This document shows, in pieces, positions 11,821-21,195 of a DNA stretch of 64,000 nt. A model generated the notes under the pieces. It was not told where the DNA came from, made no database searches, and was given only the letters and a program-made list of their open reading frames with translations. A program made the position numbers and the translations under genes. Within the stretch, counting starts at the first letter, position 1; each line of letters starts with the position of its first letter. The DNA comes from Denitratimonas yunnanensis (SeqCode) (GTDB taxonomy: Bacteria > Pseudomonadota > Gammaproteobacteria > Xanthomonadales > Xanthomonadaceae), in contig JAPMLR010000010.1 of the NCBI GenBank assembly GCA_026410415.1, forward strand, positions 26,751 to 90,750, written 5' to 3'.

Positions 11821-13626
11821 ATGAGTCCGACCGCTTCCCGCAGCAGCTCCGAATCGCGCTGGCCTACCGACCAGCGGCTGGCATTCGAGCGTGTGCTGAC
11901 GGCATTGGCGCAGGATGGCTACATCGGCGAGGAAGACATGGCGCGCGGGCACCAGGCCGTGCGCGAGCAGCGCGCCGGCGTGGAGATCCACCCGTTGGTG
12001 TTGATCGCCAACCTCAAGTTTCCCAACCGCAAGCGGACCGGCAGCGAACTCAATCTTGAAACGCTCACGCACTGGCTGGCGCAACAGGTCGGTGGGCGCT
12101 ACCTGCGCATCGATCCCACCAAGATCGACGTGCCGGCCGTGACAGCGCTGATTTCTCACGCCTACGCACAACGCCACCGCATCCTGCCGGTGGCGGTCAA
12201 CGCCGAGCGTGTGGTGATGGCCACCAGCGAGCCGACCGATCTGCGCTGGATGCCCGACCTGACACAGATCCTGCGGCGCGAAATCGTCGTGGTGGTGACC
12301 AATCCGCTCGATCTGTCGCGCTACACGATGGAGTTCTTCGGCGTCACCCGCTCGGTGCGCGGCGCCAAGGACCAGCGCGACGAAACCCAGACCGTCTCGA
12401 TGCCCAGCTTCGAGCAATTGGTGGAGCTGGGCCGCGCCGGCGAGGTGGGCGCGGACGACCGCCATATCGTGCACATCGTCGACTGGCTGCTGCAGTACGC
12501 CTACGAACAGCGCGCCAGCGACATCCACCTGGAACCACGGCGCGACATCAGCCGGGTGCGCTTCCGCATCGACGGCGTGCTGCACAAGGTGTTCGAGCTG
12601 CCCACCCCGGTGATGATTGCGGCGATCAGCCGCATCAAGGTGCTCGGGCGCATGGATCTGGGCGAACGCCGGCGGCCGCAGGATGGCCGCATCAAGACCC
12701 GCTCGCCGGGTGGGCGCGAAGTCGAAATGCGTCTGTCGACGATGCCCACCGCGTTCGGCGAGAAGTGCGTGATGCGCATCTTCGATCCGGACACCGCGGT
12801 GAAATCCACCGCGGAACTGGGCTTCGACCATGCCGATGCAGAGCGCTGGAACGAGCTGACCTCGCGCCCCCACGGCATCGTGCTGGTGACCGGCCCGACC
12901 GGTTCGGGCAAGACCACCACGCTCTACGCCACTCTCAAACGCCTGGCCAGCTCGGATGTGAACGTCTGCACGGTGGAAGATCCGATCGAAATGATCGCGC
13001 CCGAGCTGAACCAGATGCAGGTGCATCACGCGATCGACCTGGATTTCGCGTCCGGCGTGCGCACCCTGCTGCGACAAGATCCGGACATCATCATGATCGG
13101 CGAGATCCGCGATCTGGAAACCGCGCAGATGGCGGTGCAGGCCTCGCTTACCGGTCATCTGGTGTTGTCCACCCTGCACACCAACGATGCGCCGTCGGCG
13201 ATCACGCGCCTACTCGATCTGGGCGTGCCGCACTACCTGATCCAGTCCACCCTCAATGGCGTGCTGGCGCAGCGATTGGTACGGACGCTGTGCTCCCACT
13301 GCAAGAAGCCCGCACCTTTGGACAACGATGGCTGGGCCGTTCTGTCCGACGGGCTGAACATCCCGACACCGGCCACCGGATTCACCGCCCGCGGTTGTCT
13401 GGAATGTCGTCACAGTGGCTACCTCGGGCGCGTCGGGTTGTACGAGCTGCTGACGGTGACGCCACCGCTGCGCAGCCAGATCCGGCAGGACATGGATCAG
13501 GCCGCCTTCACCCACGCCTGTATCCAGCAGGGAATGCAAACCCTGCGGACGGCCGGAGCAATGAAGGTGGCGCAAGGCCTGACCACGATCGCCGAAGTGC
13601 TCGATGCCCTGCCACCGCCGGAATAG
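11821..13626 (+). CDS. GspE/PilB-family secretion ATPase (orphan)
   Basis: This 601-residue protein is a type II secretion/type IV pilus assembly ATPase homologue. An N-terminal MshEN/GspE-N-like domain (residues about 10-170) precedes the RecA-like domain, with a Walker A motif (GPTGSGKTT, about 358-366), an Asp box (TVEDPIE), a Walker B ([12 protein letters not shown]) and a His box ([10 protein letters not shown]). The zinc-binding tetracysteine is C491, C494, C526 and C529. No pseudopilin, inner-membrane or secretin genes are adjacent, so the machine it powers is not identifiable here. The start at 11821 avoids a long overlap with glyQ, and the frame is open upstream. A short membrane-protein gene follows after 34 bases. 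Confidence 0.9.
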   Translation: MSPTASRSSSESRWPTDQRLAFERVLTALAQDGYIGEEDMARGHQAVREQRAGVEIHPLVLIANLKFPNRKRTGSELNLETLTHWLAQQVGGRYLRIDPTKIDVPAVTALISHAYAQRHRILPVAVNAERVVMATSEPTDLRWMPDLTQILRREIVVVVTNPLDLSRYTMEFFGVTRSVRGAKDQRDETQTVSMPSFEQLVELGRAGEVGADDRHIVHIVDWLLQYAYEQRASDIHLEPRRDISRVRFRIDGVLHKVFELPTPVMIAAISRIKVLGRMDLGERRRPQDGRIKTRSPGGREVEMRLSTMPTAFGEKCVMRIFDPDTAVKSTAELGFDHADAERWNELTSRPHGIVLVTGPTGSGKTTTLYATLKRLASSDVNVCTVEDPIEMIAPELNQMQVHHAIDLDFASGVRTLLRQDPDIIMIGEIRDLETAQMAVQASLTGHLVLSTLHTNDAPSAITRLLDLGVPHYLIQSTLNGVLAQRLVRTLCSHCKKPAPLDNDGWAVLSDGLNIPTPATGFTARGCLECRHSGYLGRVGLYELLTVTPPLRSQIRQDMDQAAFTHACIQQGMQTLRTAGAMKVAQGLTTIAEVLDALPPPE

Positions 13627-13660
13627 CACCACCCTGAACATCATCCAGAAGGAGAACCGC

Positions 13661-14458
13661 ATGACCATCCGCACCGTCCCCGCCGGCAACGGCATCACCT
13701 GGATCACCGAGGGCGTGTCCCTGGTCCTGAAGAATCCCGGCCCTTTCGTGCTGATGGGTCTGGTCATGGCCGTGGCCGGCATCATCCCGATCCTGGGCTC
13801 GCTGGCACTGATGATCCTCGGGCCGGCGCTGTACGGCGGCATCGCCTACGCGGCGCGTGAACAGGCCAGCGACCGCCCTGCACAGTTCGACCACATCGGC
13901 CAGGCGTTCCGGCAGGAAGGCAAGCTCGGGCCGATGCTGCTGCTGTGCCTGCCGGGCATCATCTGCGGCGTGATTCTGGGCATCTGCGTCGCCATCTTCG
14001 CCGCCATCGCACTGGCGGGTGCCGGCGTGGCGGCCGCGGCCGACTCTCCCGCCGCGCTTTTCGCGAGCCTCGGGTTTGGCGGCTTGCTGCTGCTCGTGGT
14101 GGCGATGGCCATGGGACTGGTGGCATTCGCGCTGACGTTCTTCGCGATTCCGGATGTGATGTTCGCGCGCAACGATGCGTTCGCCGCGATGAAAGACAGC
14201 GTGCGTGCCAGCCTGTCCAACATCGGCGCGGCATTGCTGTACCTGGTGGCCATCCTGCTCGCCTTCTTCCTGATGGTCATGATCCTGAGCCTGATCTCCG
14301 CCATCCTCGCCCAGTTCCTCGTGGCCATCGTCATGGCTCCGGTGGTCTCGGCGTCGATGTATCTGGCGTGGAAGGATGTCTACGGCGACGCCGCGACCGG
14401 GTTGCCGCCGGTGGAAAGCGACGAACCGCCTTCGGATGACGGCGGCATCGTCGTCTGA
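13661..14458 (+). CDS. Integral membrane protein, BPSS1780-like (265 aa)
   Basis: The start at ATG 13661 has AAGGAG at a good distance. The N-terminus AGNGITWITEGVSLVLKNPGPFVLMGLV resembles the BPSS1780 membrane-protein family, in which a short amphipathic segment leads into four to six transmembrane helices. Hydrophobic segments lie near residues 25-65, 85-125, 130-165 and 190-235. The C-terminus is acidic and cytosolic (ESDEPPSDDGG). The function is unknown. It follows the secretion ATPase in the same direction and may share its transcript. Confidence 0.7.
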   Translation: MTIRTVPAGNGITWITEGVSLVLKNPGPFVLMGLVMAVAGIIPILGSLALMILGPALYGGIAYAAREQASDRPAQFDHIGQAFRQEGKLGPMLLLCLPGIICGVILGICVAIFAAIALAGAGVAAAADSPAALFASLGFGGLLLLVVAMAMGLVAFALTFFAIPDVMFARNDAFAAMKDSVRASLSNIGAALLYLVAILLAFFLMVMILSLISAILAQFLVAIVMAPVVSASMYLAWKDVYGDAATGLPPVESDEPPSDDGGIVV

Positions 14459-14512
14459 CCCGCTGCATTTAATCCCCTCTTAACCGGGCATCGGGTAGCT
14501 TCCCGCCCCCGT

Positions 14513-14532
14513 GCATCCGGAGTGCCGGATGC
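14513..14532. repeat. 20-base inverted repeat before the Pro-rich protein gene
   Basis: GCATCCGG and CCGGATGC flank AGTG, a perfect 8-bp stem. It sits just ahead of the AAGGAAG ribosome-binding site of the gene at 14551. It could terminate the upstream gene weakly or modulate translation. Confidence 0.4.
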
Positions 14533-14550
14533 AGCGCAAGGAAGCAGCCG

Positions 14551-15216
14551 ATGGCCCGGATCGAGGACGAACCACCGCACCAACGTCGCACGCAGGCTGC
14601 CGTACTGGCAGCCTGCATCCTCGGACATCTGGCTCTGGGCCTCTGGTTGGCACGCGAGCCGCACCATGCCGGTGACGCCGATGATTCGGCGCTGGAAATC
14701 CATTTCATTCCCGCCACGCCCGCGCAATCGCCCACTGTTCCCGTGCCCGCGTTTCCTGTCGCTCCGTCACGTCCGGCACCGGCCCGCACGGCGCAACACC
14801 CGCGCCCCACTCCGTCGGCGCCGCCTGATCGCCCCGTGAGTCGGATTGCGACACCGGAGATACCAGCCGACCTCCTGCGGCAGCCTCCCAGCACGGCGCG
14901 CCTGCTCGACGCCGCCGAAGCCGCCGCCCGGGCCGGCATCGCCAACGCCATGCCGACCCCGCGCGATCCAACGAAGCGACATGCGGTCACCGTGCCCGGC
15001 CGGGAGCAGCCATTCACCCCCGAAGCCTATGTGTTGCGCAAGGAAATCTCGCCGGCGGACGTGGTCAACGCCGTGGGCAGCCTGTTGTTCGGTGGCCGCA
15101 TCGACCAGTGTCCGGATACGCGCAGCAAGATCCGTGACCTGGTCGCACGCAACGATCCCCGTGGCGAGGACGAGCTGCGCGTACTGATCGACCGCGAACG
15201 CCGCCTGTGTCGCTGA
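14551..15216 (+). CDS. Proline-rich single-pass membrane protein, TonB-like layout (221 aa)
   Basis: One N-terminal transmembrane helix (AAVLAACILGHLALGLWLA, about residues 18-36) is followed by an Ala/Pro-rich periplasmic spacer and a C-terminal region of about 90 residues (SPADVVNAVGSLLFGGRIDQCPDTRSKIRDLVARNDPRGEDELRVLIDRERRLCR). The layout imitates TonB, but the C-terminal sequence is not a recognisable TonB domain. The family is unknown to me. It is preceded by an inverted repeat and AAGGAAG, and converges with the PagL-like gene 18 bases away. Confidence 0.65.
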   Translation: MARIEDEPPHQRRTQAAVLAACILGHLALGLWLAREPHHAGDADDSALEIHFIPATPAQSPTVPVPAFPVAPSRPAPARTAQHPRPTPSAPPDRPVSRIATPEIPADLLRQPPSTARLLDAAEAAARAGIANAMPTPRDPTKRHAVTVPGREQPFTPEAYVLRKEISPADVVNAVGSLLFGGRIDQCPDTRSKIRDLVARNDPRGEDELRVLIDRERRLCR

Positions 15217-15234
15217 GGGCGAAGTCGGCGAACG

Positions 15235-15681
15235 TCAGAATCCGTACTGGAGCAGCAGCAGGTTCTCGCCGCGGTTGCGCCCGCCGGTGTTGGCGTTGGA
15301 CAGGTGGCGCAACGATACCGTGAAGCGCTGGTAGCGGTAGCCAAGGCCGGTCATGAACTGCCAATGCTCGGAGAGCACGTCGGTATCGGAGTTTGTTGCG
15401 GCGATGCCGCCTTGGGCAAACCAGCCGTTCCAGGTGAAGCGCTTGGATACCGATGCGAACCAGACCCGCGGTGTCCGCATCGCGGTGTCATCGCGCGCAT
15501 CGATGCCACCCAGCATGAACTCCCACGGATGGGTTGCGTCTGTCTCCCAGCTCAGCGTGAAGGTTTTGCTGCCGACGCCTTCGACCTCGTCCACCGGGCC
15601 AAGACCAACATGCACATCCGCCACGGCGAGGGGCGCGTTGAGCAGGACGAGAAGCAGAATGGAAACGAGCGCACGATGCAT
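15235..15681 (-). CDS. Acyloxyacyl hydrolase, PagL-like lipid A 3-O-deacylase
   Basis: The 148-residue protein has a signal peptide (about residues 1-20) and a beta-barrel pattern. Near the C-terminus is SLRHLSNANTGGRNRGEN, the active-site signature of PagL: H126, S128 and downstream E139 form the catalytic triad. PagL removes the 3-O-linked acyl chain of lipid A in the outer membrane. The final residue is an aromatic Phe, as expected for an outer-membrane barrel. The start is ATG 15681, with GAGG nine bases upstream; a TTG two codons earlier is too close to it. Confidence 0.82.
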   Translation of the reverse strand: MHRALVSILLLVLLNAPLAVADVHVGLGPVDEVEGVGSKTFTLSWETDATHPWEFMLGGIDARDDTAMRTPRVWFASVSKRFTWNGWFAQGGIAATNSDTDVLSEHWQFMTGLGYRYQRFTVSLRHLSNANTGGRNRGENLLLLQYGF

Positions 15682-15873
15682 GGCCAAACGCCTCGGTCAA
15701 AGTAAAGAAATGATATTGGCCGCCGACCCAATTCATCCTGACCGGACATCGGCGCAAGGCAGAACACCGACTGAATGGTCAGGATCAATTCATGCCCGCA
15801 GCAGATCCGCCCCGTAGCATGACCGCCCTTTTACGCCGCGAAGTCGCGACGTGACCCAACAGGAAACCTGACC

Positions 15874-16632
15874 ATGAAGCGTACCCCCCTGCTCGCCACC
15901 GCACTGATCGCGGCCCTCCCCTTCGCCTCGGTTTCAGCGCAGAGCGATGGCTGGTCGGGCACCGGCGAATTCGGCTTCGCCATGGCGCGCGGCAATGCCA
16001 AGTCCGACAACGCCAACGGCAAGATCGCCTTCGCCAAGGAAGATTCGGAGTGGAAGCATTCGTTCTACCTCGCCGCGCTGCGCAACAAGGCCGAAGTCAT
16101 CGGCGACTTCAACGGCGACGGCGTGGTCGAGGAAGAGATGCAGCTCTCGGCCAACCGCTACGAATTCGGCGCCAGCAGCGCACTGAAGCTCGACGAAATC
16201 AGCTCGTGGGTGGCGGCGCTGCGTTACGAGAACGACGACTTCGCTCCGTACGAGCACCAGACCACGTTCTCGATCGGTTACGGCCACAAGTTCATCAACA
16301 CCGAGCGCACCACCCTGCTGACCGAAATCGGCCCCGGCTACCGCCGTGCCAAGAGTGCCAGCACGGGCGATACCGACAGCGAACTGATCGCGCGCGGCTT
16401 GCTCGACTACAAGCACCAGATCACCACCACCACGTCGCTTTACAACCTGCTCCTGGTCGAAGCCGGCAGCGACAACACCTTCGCCAGCAACGAGTTCGGC
16501 GTGGCGGTGTCGATCAACGAAAAGCTCGCGCTCAAGGCAGGATTCGACGCGCGCCACAACACCGATGTCGGCCCCGGCATCAAGAAGACCGACACCCTCA
16601 CCAAGTTGAACCTCGTCTACAACTTCAAGTGA
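15874..16632 (+). CDS. DUF481 family outer-membrane protein (YdiY-like)
   Basis: The 252-residue protein has a signal peptide (MKRTPLLATALIAALPFASVSAQ). GWSGTGEFGFAMARGNAKSDNANGKIAFAKEDSEWKHSF is the typical DUF481 opening (GELGYVxTxGNT-like). Alternating hydrophobic strands and a final YNFK support an outer-membrane beta-barrel of about 12 strands. In other bacteria this family is salt- or acid-induced, and its function is unknown. It is preceded by AGGAAAC and followed by a strong terminator, so it is probably monocistronic. Confidence 0.88.
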   Translation: MKRTPLLATALIAALPFASVSAQSDGWSGTGEFGFAMARGNAKSDNANGKIAFAKEDSEWKHSFYLAALRNKAEVIGDFNGDGVVEEEMQLSANRYEFGASSALKLDEISSWVAALRYENDDFAPYEHQTTFSIGYGHKFINTERTTLLTEIGPGYRRAKSASTGDTDSELIARGLLDYKHQITTTTSLYNLLLVEAGSDNTFASNEFGVAVSINEKLALKAGFDARHNTDVGPGIKKTDTLTKLNLVYNFK

Positions 16633-16665
16633 TTTGCGGCGGCGCTGGCCGCTTTGGATGACTGA

Positions 16666-16698
16666 AAACGCCCCGCGCTCGTCGCGGGGCGTTTCGTT
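16666..16698 (+). terminator. Terminator of the DUF481 gene
   Basis: AAACGCCCCGCG and CGCGGGGCGTTT form a perfect 12-bp stem with a 5-base loop, followed by CGTTT. Confidence 0.85.
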
Positions 16699-16707
16699 TC
16701 GGGGTTT

Positions 16708-17139
16708 TCACGTTTTTCGGGTGTTGCTTATGAAGCGTGGGACCACGAACGTCTGGTCGATGCCGACCGTGGCGGCAGCGGTGCAAGTGGCGCCATCGAT
16801 GCGCATGGCCATCCTGCAGACCGTTGCGCTTCCGGCCACGGGTAGGGGCGCTACCGCAGGGGTGCCCGGGTTCTCCTCGATCGCCAGCATCGGCATGTCA
16901 ACGAGCAGGTGCATGCAGCCGAGACTGCGCCACCTGACCTCGGCACCGACGCGCTCGAGTTCTTCCGGCAGATGCTTCATGCCGGAACGCGAGGAGGTAA
17001 GCATCTCCACCCGGATGGTGCCGTCGTCATCCGGGCGCACGAAACGGAATTCCGGCAAGGTCCGCGCGCGTTGGTCGCTGCGCGCATTGAGGATGCCCGG
17101 ATACAAGCGCGAATCGAACTCGGGCACGGTGCTCCCCAT
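16708..17139 (-). CDS. Uncharacterised protein (about 143 aa)
   Basis: The frame ends at 16708 with ...VVPRFISNTRKT. A sensible start is ATG 17139 (MGSTVPEFDSRLYPGILNARSDQRAR) or the GTG at 17127, which has GGGGAG four bases upstream; the frame stays open to 17223 without a better site. The residue composition looks like a globular cytosolic protein with an early Arg-rich stretch, distantly reminiscent of PilZ-type proteins, but the second PilZ motif is not evident. I cannot assign a family. The gene lies between the DUF481 terminator and the DUF2333 gene. Confidence 0.5.
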   Translation of the reverse strand: MGSTVPEFDSRLYPGILNARSDQRARTLPEFRFVRPDDDGTIRVEMLTSSRSGMKHLPEELERVGAEVRWRSLGCMHLLVDMPMLAIEENPGTPAVAPLPVAGSATVCRMAMRIDGATCTAAATVGIDQTFVVPRFISNTRKT

Positions 17140-17358
17140 GCACAAACCAAGCGCACATGCCGAGGGGTCAAGGCAATGGCGACGGGATATCCTTGCCGTT
17201 GCGTGTGCCGCAAGTCCGTTCACAGGCCCGTTTTCTCTGCGTGCGGATCGCCGCCATGCCGCAATCCGCCTCGGATCGAGCGTCTGGCTCAGGTTTCATG
17301 AGAGCCAGTGTTCCTCTCATTGCGACCCGCCCGATGCCGGCACGGGCCGCATTTCCGC

Positions 17359-18369
17359 TCAACCACGCTCCAGCAGCCGCCGCAGGTCGATGATCGCGGC
17401 GTTGGCGCGCGAGATGTAGTTGGCCATCACCAAGGAGTGATTGGCGAAAAAGCCGAACGGGGTGCCGTTGAGCACCATCGGGCTGCCGAGCGGAGCCTGG
17501 GTCTCTTCCAGCTCGCGGATGATCTGGCGGAGGCTGACGAGTGCGTTCTTGTCGCGCAGCACGCGGTCGAAATCCACCTCCACGGCCTTGAGGAAATGCA
17601 GCAGCGCCCACGTCGAACCGCGCGCTTCGTAGAACACGTCGTCGATCTGCGTCCAGGGTGTCTTCATTATCACCAGTCCATCGGCACCCACTTCCGCCGT
17701 GCTGTCGGGATCGGTATCGAGCACGGCCTGCCCCGCACTGGCCGAAAGCCGCTGCGAGAGCGAACCCAGCCGCTTTTCCACCACGGCCAGCCAATCGGCG
17801 AGATTGTCGGCGCGGGCATAGAACTGGGCGCCGCCGCTGCCCGGCTCGCCAAGCCGCGCCACATAGGCATCCAGATGGGTGATGCCCTTGCGGTACTGGC
17901 TCTCGCTGGACGGCAGCAGCCAGCGGTCGTTGGGCGAGGAGAACAGCGGATCGGCAGCGGCAAGATCCACGTCCTCCACGCTCTGGGTCTGCGAACGCGA
18001 GAAGTCGTTGCGCAGCGCCTTGGACAGATCGCGCACCTGCACCAGCACGCCGAATTCCCAGTTCGGCACGTTGTCCATGAACAGACCGGGCGGGAGCTTG
18101 TCGTTGGAGACATAGCCGCCGCGCTTGTCCAGCAGCGTGGCGGACACGCGCGCGAGCGTGCGGGTGATGGCGCTGCCGACGACGACGGGCCGGTTCGTCC
18201 GGACGGCGGCCTCGCGCGCGTTGGCGGCCGGATCGAACGGGCCGGGTTCGTGATCCCACCACCACATCAGGGCGCCGATCGTCAGCAGCAGCACCGCCAG
18301 CAGCAGCGTGCCCAGGCGGATATAGAGGTGGCTGCGCTTGCCGCCGCGTGCGGGAATGGCATCGTTCAT
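17359..18369 (-). CDS. DUF2333 family membrane-anchored protein (336 aa)
   Basis: A cytosolic basic N-terminus (RGGKRSHLYIR) is followed by one transmembrane helix (LGTLLLAVLLLTIGALMWWW, about residues 19-38) and a large periplasmic domain. Conserved-looking segments are NRPVVVGSAITRTLARVSATLLDKRGGYVSNDKLPPGLFMDNVPNWEFGVLVQVRD and the C-terminal GTPFGFFANHSLVMANYISRANAAIIDLRRLL, which fit the DUF2333 family. The function is unknown. It is divergent from the DUF349 gene with 112 bases between. Confidence 0.85.
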   Translation of the reverse strand: MNDAIPARGGKRSHLYIRLGTLLLAVLLLTIGALMWWWDHEPGPFDPAANAREAAVRTNRPVVVGSAITRTLARVSATLLDKRGGYVSNDKLPPGLFMDNVPNWEFGVLVQVRDLSKALRNDFSRSQTQSVEDVDLAAADPLFSSPNDRWLLPSSESQYRKGITHLDAYVARLGEPGSGGAQFYARADNLADWLAVVEKRLGSLSQRLSASAGQAVLDTDPDSTAEVGADGLVIMKTPWTQIDDVFYEARGSTWALLHFLKAVEVDFDRVLRDKNALVSLRQIIRELEETQAPLGSPMVLNGTPFGFFANHSLVMANYISRANAAIIDLRRLLERG

Positions 18370-18481
18370 GGCAGGTCTCGGACTGGCGTGGGGTCATAGC
18401 GTACCGCGTTCGTGCTAAAACGCCGGTCCCACCGCGCGTCGATCGACCGCGACCCTGTCCATTGAAGTCGAGCATTCCACC

Positions 18482-21181
18482 GTGAGCCTGTTTTCCCTGT
18501 TGCGCAAACCCGCGTGGGAGCATCGCGACGCCTCCCGCCGCGCTGCCGCCGTCGCCAGCGAAACCCAGCCTGAACTCCTCGCCAAGCTTCCCGATCTGGC
18601 GCGCAACGATCCCGAGGCCAGCGTCAGGCTGGCCGCGATCCGGCGCATCGACGACCTCAGCCTGCTGGGTGACCGGATGCGCAACGACGCCGAGGCCGGC
18701 GTGCGCAACGTCGCTCGTCAGCGCTTCATCCAGCGCCTGCTCGACACTGCCGTGCCGTTGGCCGAGCGCGAGCGCGTGATCGCCGTGGAAGAAGATGCCG
18801 ACATCCTCGCCACTCTCGCCCAGCAGGCCCCGGAAGCCTCGCTGCGACGCATCGGGCTGGAACGCGTCGCCCGGCCCGGCCTGATCGCCGAGCGATGCGT
18901 GAAGGATCCCGATCCGGAACTGCGGCGCTGGCTGCTGGATCGAATCGACGACACCGCCACGCTCGAACGCATCGCCGAGCGTGCGCGCAAGACCGACAAA
19001 CTGCTCGCCCGCACCGCGCGCGAACGCGCCTTCGCGACCCGGCTGGCAGCCGGCGACCCGGCCGCGACGATGGATCGCGCGCTCGCCATCTGCGAAGAGC
19101 TGGACACGCTGCGCCGCGACGTCGCACCCGATGCCGCCATGCGCCGGGACGAGCTGGCACAGGAGTGGGCCACGCTGCGGCCGCGTCTGGATGCGGCGAT
19201 GGAGCGTCGCGTGGATGGCTATTTCGCGGCGCTGGAACACGCGCTCAATCCACCGTCGCCGACGCCGCCACAAGAACCGGAGCAGGAACCTGAAGCCGAA
19301 GCGGCCGCTCCTGTCACCTCGCCGGTGGCGCGCGAACCCGATGCCGCGCTCGCGGCGCTGGTGGTGGAACTCGATGCCCGGGCCGAACGCCTTGGCCCGC
19401 GTGACCTGGAAGATTTCGAGAAACGCTGGTCGGCACGGGTGCGCCGAATCGAGCCATTGCTGCCGGAAGAACAACGGCAGGCCGAACGGTTCCGCGCCAC
19501 CGCCAGCATGCTGCAGCAACGCTTCGCCGAGCGCGCACGACAGCGCCAGGCCGCGCTGGATGGCCTGTCCGGACAGATCGAGGCCCTGGAAGCGGCGGTC
19601 AGTGCCGGTCAGGTAGCCACGGCCCGTGACCTGCAACGCGCCATCGATGCCGATCGCAACCTGCTGCGCGAGCAATTCCCGCGCAGCATCGCCCGTCGTT
19701 TCGCAGAGGCCGCACGCGAACTGGAAAACCTGGGCAAGTGGCAGCACTGGTCCAACAACAAGGCGCGCCTGCGCCTGATCGATGACACCGAAGCACTGGC
19801 CGGCAGCGGCCACCATCCCGACGCGGTCGCGGCAAAGGTGAAGGAGCTGCAGGCCGAGTGGCAGCAGCTCAACGACACCGAGGCGCGCGCACCGGAGGCG
19901 CCCGAGCATCCCCTCACGCGTCGATTCCGCGCCGCCTGCCACCGCGTTCTGGCGCCCGCGCGTCCGTATTTCGAGAAACGACGCGAACTGCGTGGTGCGC
20001 GGCGCGAGGAAATCGAGGCGTTCCTGACCGAACTGGAGGCCCGCGCCAGCGAACGCGTGCCGATTCGCGAACTGATCACCGCACGCCGCCAGGTGGTGGA
20101 CCAGTTGCGCCTGAGCGACGAACTGGATCCCGCGGCGCGGCGCGAACTCGGCCATCGCCTGCGCGACGCGCTGGCGCGACTGGACGCCGCCATCGGCGAA
20201 CTGGAAGCCGACGCCGACGCCACCAAGCGCAAGTTGCTGGCCAACCTGCGTCGCGACCTGATGCACGCCGATCTCGCCGCCGCGCTGCCCATCGCCCGTC
20301 AGGCTCAAGCCACATGGAAAACGCTGCCGCGCGCCGCACGCCGGGTGGAAGACGCGTTGTGGAAGGAACTGCGCGAGCTTGTGGACCCCTGGTTCAACCA
20401 AGCCGACGCGAAGCAGCGCGAACGTCACGAGGCCGAATCGGCCGTGGCCGGCGAGGCCCGCGGCATTCTCGACGAACTGGCGCGACTGGCTGCCGATGAC
20501 GTCGCGATGGCACAGGCCGAAATGCGGCTGGCTGCGTTGCACACCCGTTGGCGCGCCTTGGCCGAGCGTCTTCCCGCGGCCGAGGAGACGCCGTTGCCGC
20601 GTCATCAGAAAGGTGTGCGTCCGCCGCGCGCGGCACCGCGTGCCGGTCTCGATGAGCGCGCCTTCGATCGCGCCGTCGCCAGCGTGCGCGACGCGATGGC
20701 GCGCTACGCGGAAACCGCCAGGCGTGATGAGCTGGCGCGGTTGCTGCAGGCCAGCAACATCTGCGACCAGCTCGATGTCCTGCCTGCCGATGCGTCGGAG
20801 GCACGTCGCGAGGAACTGGAGCACACGCTGGAGGCGCTGGATCTGGCCAGTGATGCGCGCGCTGCCTGCGGACAACGCATGCACACCGCCCCCGACGCTC
20901 GGCTCGCACTCGACGCGAACGAAAGCTCACCGCAACAACGCGCCGAGGAACTGATTGTGCTGGCCGAATTGGCTTGCGGCATCGCGTCGCCGGAGGAGTC
21001 GCGCGAACTGCGCCGACGCCTGCAGATCGCGCGACTCTCCGAACGCTTGTCCGGCGCTGCCGATGCCGGCCCCGATGCAGTGCGTCCCCTGCTGATCGAT
21101 TATCTCGGCTTGACGGGCGTTCCCGTGCCGGCGCGTCAGGCGCTGGCGCCGCGGTGGGCCGCGGTGGTCGAGGCGGGCTGA
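18482..21181 (+). CDS. DUF349 domain protein with N-terminal HEAT-like repeats (899 aa)
   Basis: The protein starts at GTG 18482 (MSLFSLLRKPAWEHRDASRRAAAVASE). The first 150 residues are HEAT-like (DPEASVRLAAIRRIDDLSLL, DAEAGVRNVARQRFIQRLLD). The rest is predicted long charged helices with repeated W-x-x-L patterns such as KELQAEWQQLND, ARQAQATWKTLP and AALHTRWRALAERLP, characteristic of DUF349 repeats. It is very rich in Glu, Arg and Ala and probably coiled-coil. It is a cytosolic protein of unknown role, found widely in gammaproteobacteria. Its end shares a terminator hairpin with the convergent fusion gene. A 1238-codon antisense frame is a composition shadow. Confidence 0.85.
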   Translation: MSLFSLLRKPAWEHRDASRRAAAVASETQPELLAKLPDLARNDPEASVRLAAIRRIDDLSLLGDRMRNDAEAGVRNVARQRFIQRLLDTAVPLAERERVIAVEEDADILATLAQQAPEASLRRIGLERVARPGLIAERCVKDPDPELRRWLLDRIDDTATLERIAERARKTDKLLARTARERAFATRLAAGDPAATMDRALAICEELDTLRRDVAPDAAMRRDELAQEWATLRPRLDAAMERRVDGYFAALEHALNPPSPTPPQEPEQEPEAEAAAPVTSPVAREPDAALAALVVELDARAERLGPRDLEDFEKRWSARVRRIEPLLPEEQRQAERFRATASMLQQRFAERARQRQAALDGLSGQIEALEAAVSAGQVATARDLQRAIDADRNLLREQFPRSIARRFAEAARELENLGKWQHWSNNKARLRLIDDTEALAGSGHHPDAVAAKVKELQAEWQQLNDTEARAPEAPEHPLTRRFRAACHRVLAPARPYFEKRRELRGARREEIEAFLTELEARASERVPIRELITARRQVVDQLRLSDELDPAARRELGHRLRDALARLDAAIGELEADADATKRKLLANLRRDLMHADLAAALPIARQAQATWKTLPRAARRVEDALWKELRELVDPWFNQADAKQRERHEAESAVAGEARGILDELARLAADDVAMAQAEMRLAALHTRWRALAERLPAAEETPLPRHQKGVRPPRAAPRAGLDERAFDRAVASVRDAMARYAETARRDELARLLQASNICDQLDVLPADASEARREELEHTLEALDLASDARAACGQRMHTAPDARLALDANESSPQQRAEELIVLAELACGIASPEESRELRRRLQIARLSERLSGAADAGPDAVRPLLIDYLGLTGVPVPARQALAPRWAAVVEAG

Positions 21182-21195
21182 CCGAAGCCCGCCTC
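21170..21195. terminator. Bidirectional hairpin at the convergent gene ends
   Basis: GAGGCGGGCT and AGCCCGCCTC form a perfect 10-bp stem with a 6-base loop. It overlaps the last codons of both convergent genes (stops at 21181 and 21194). No long U-run follows. Confidence 0.55.

Noticed and set aside
16634..17419. 261-codon plus-strand frame over the uncharacterised minus gene
   Set aside because: Starts inside the DUF481 gene region, crosses its terminator, and the product looks unstructured.
17168..20884. 1238-codon open frame antisense to the DUF349 and DUF2333 genes
   Set aside because: Low-complexity Arg/Gln/Ala-rich product with no family resemblance; it results from GC-rich third positions of the real genes.
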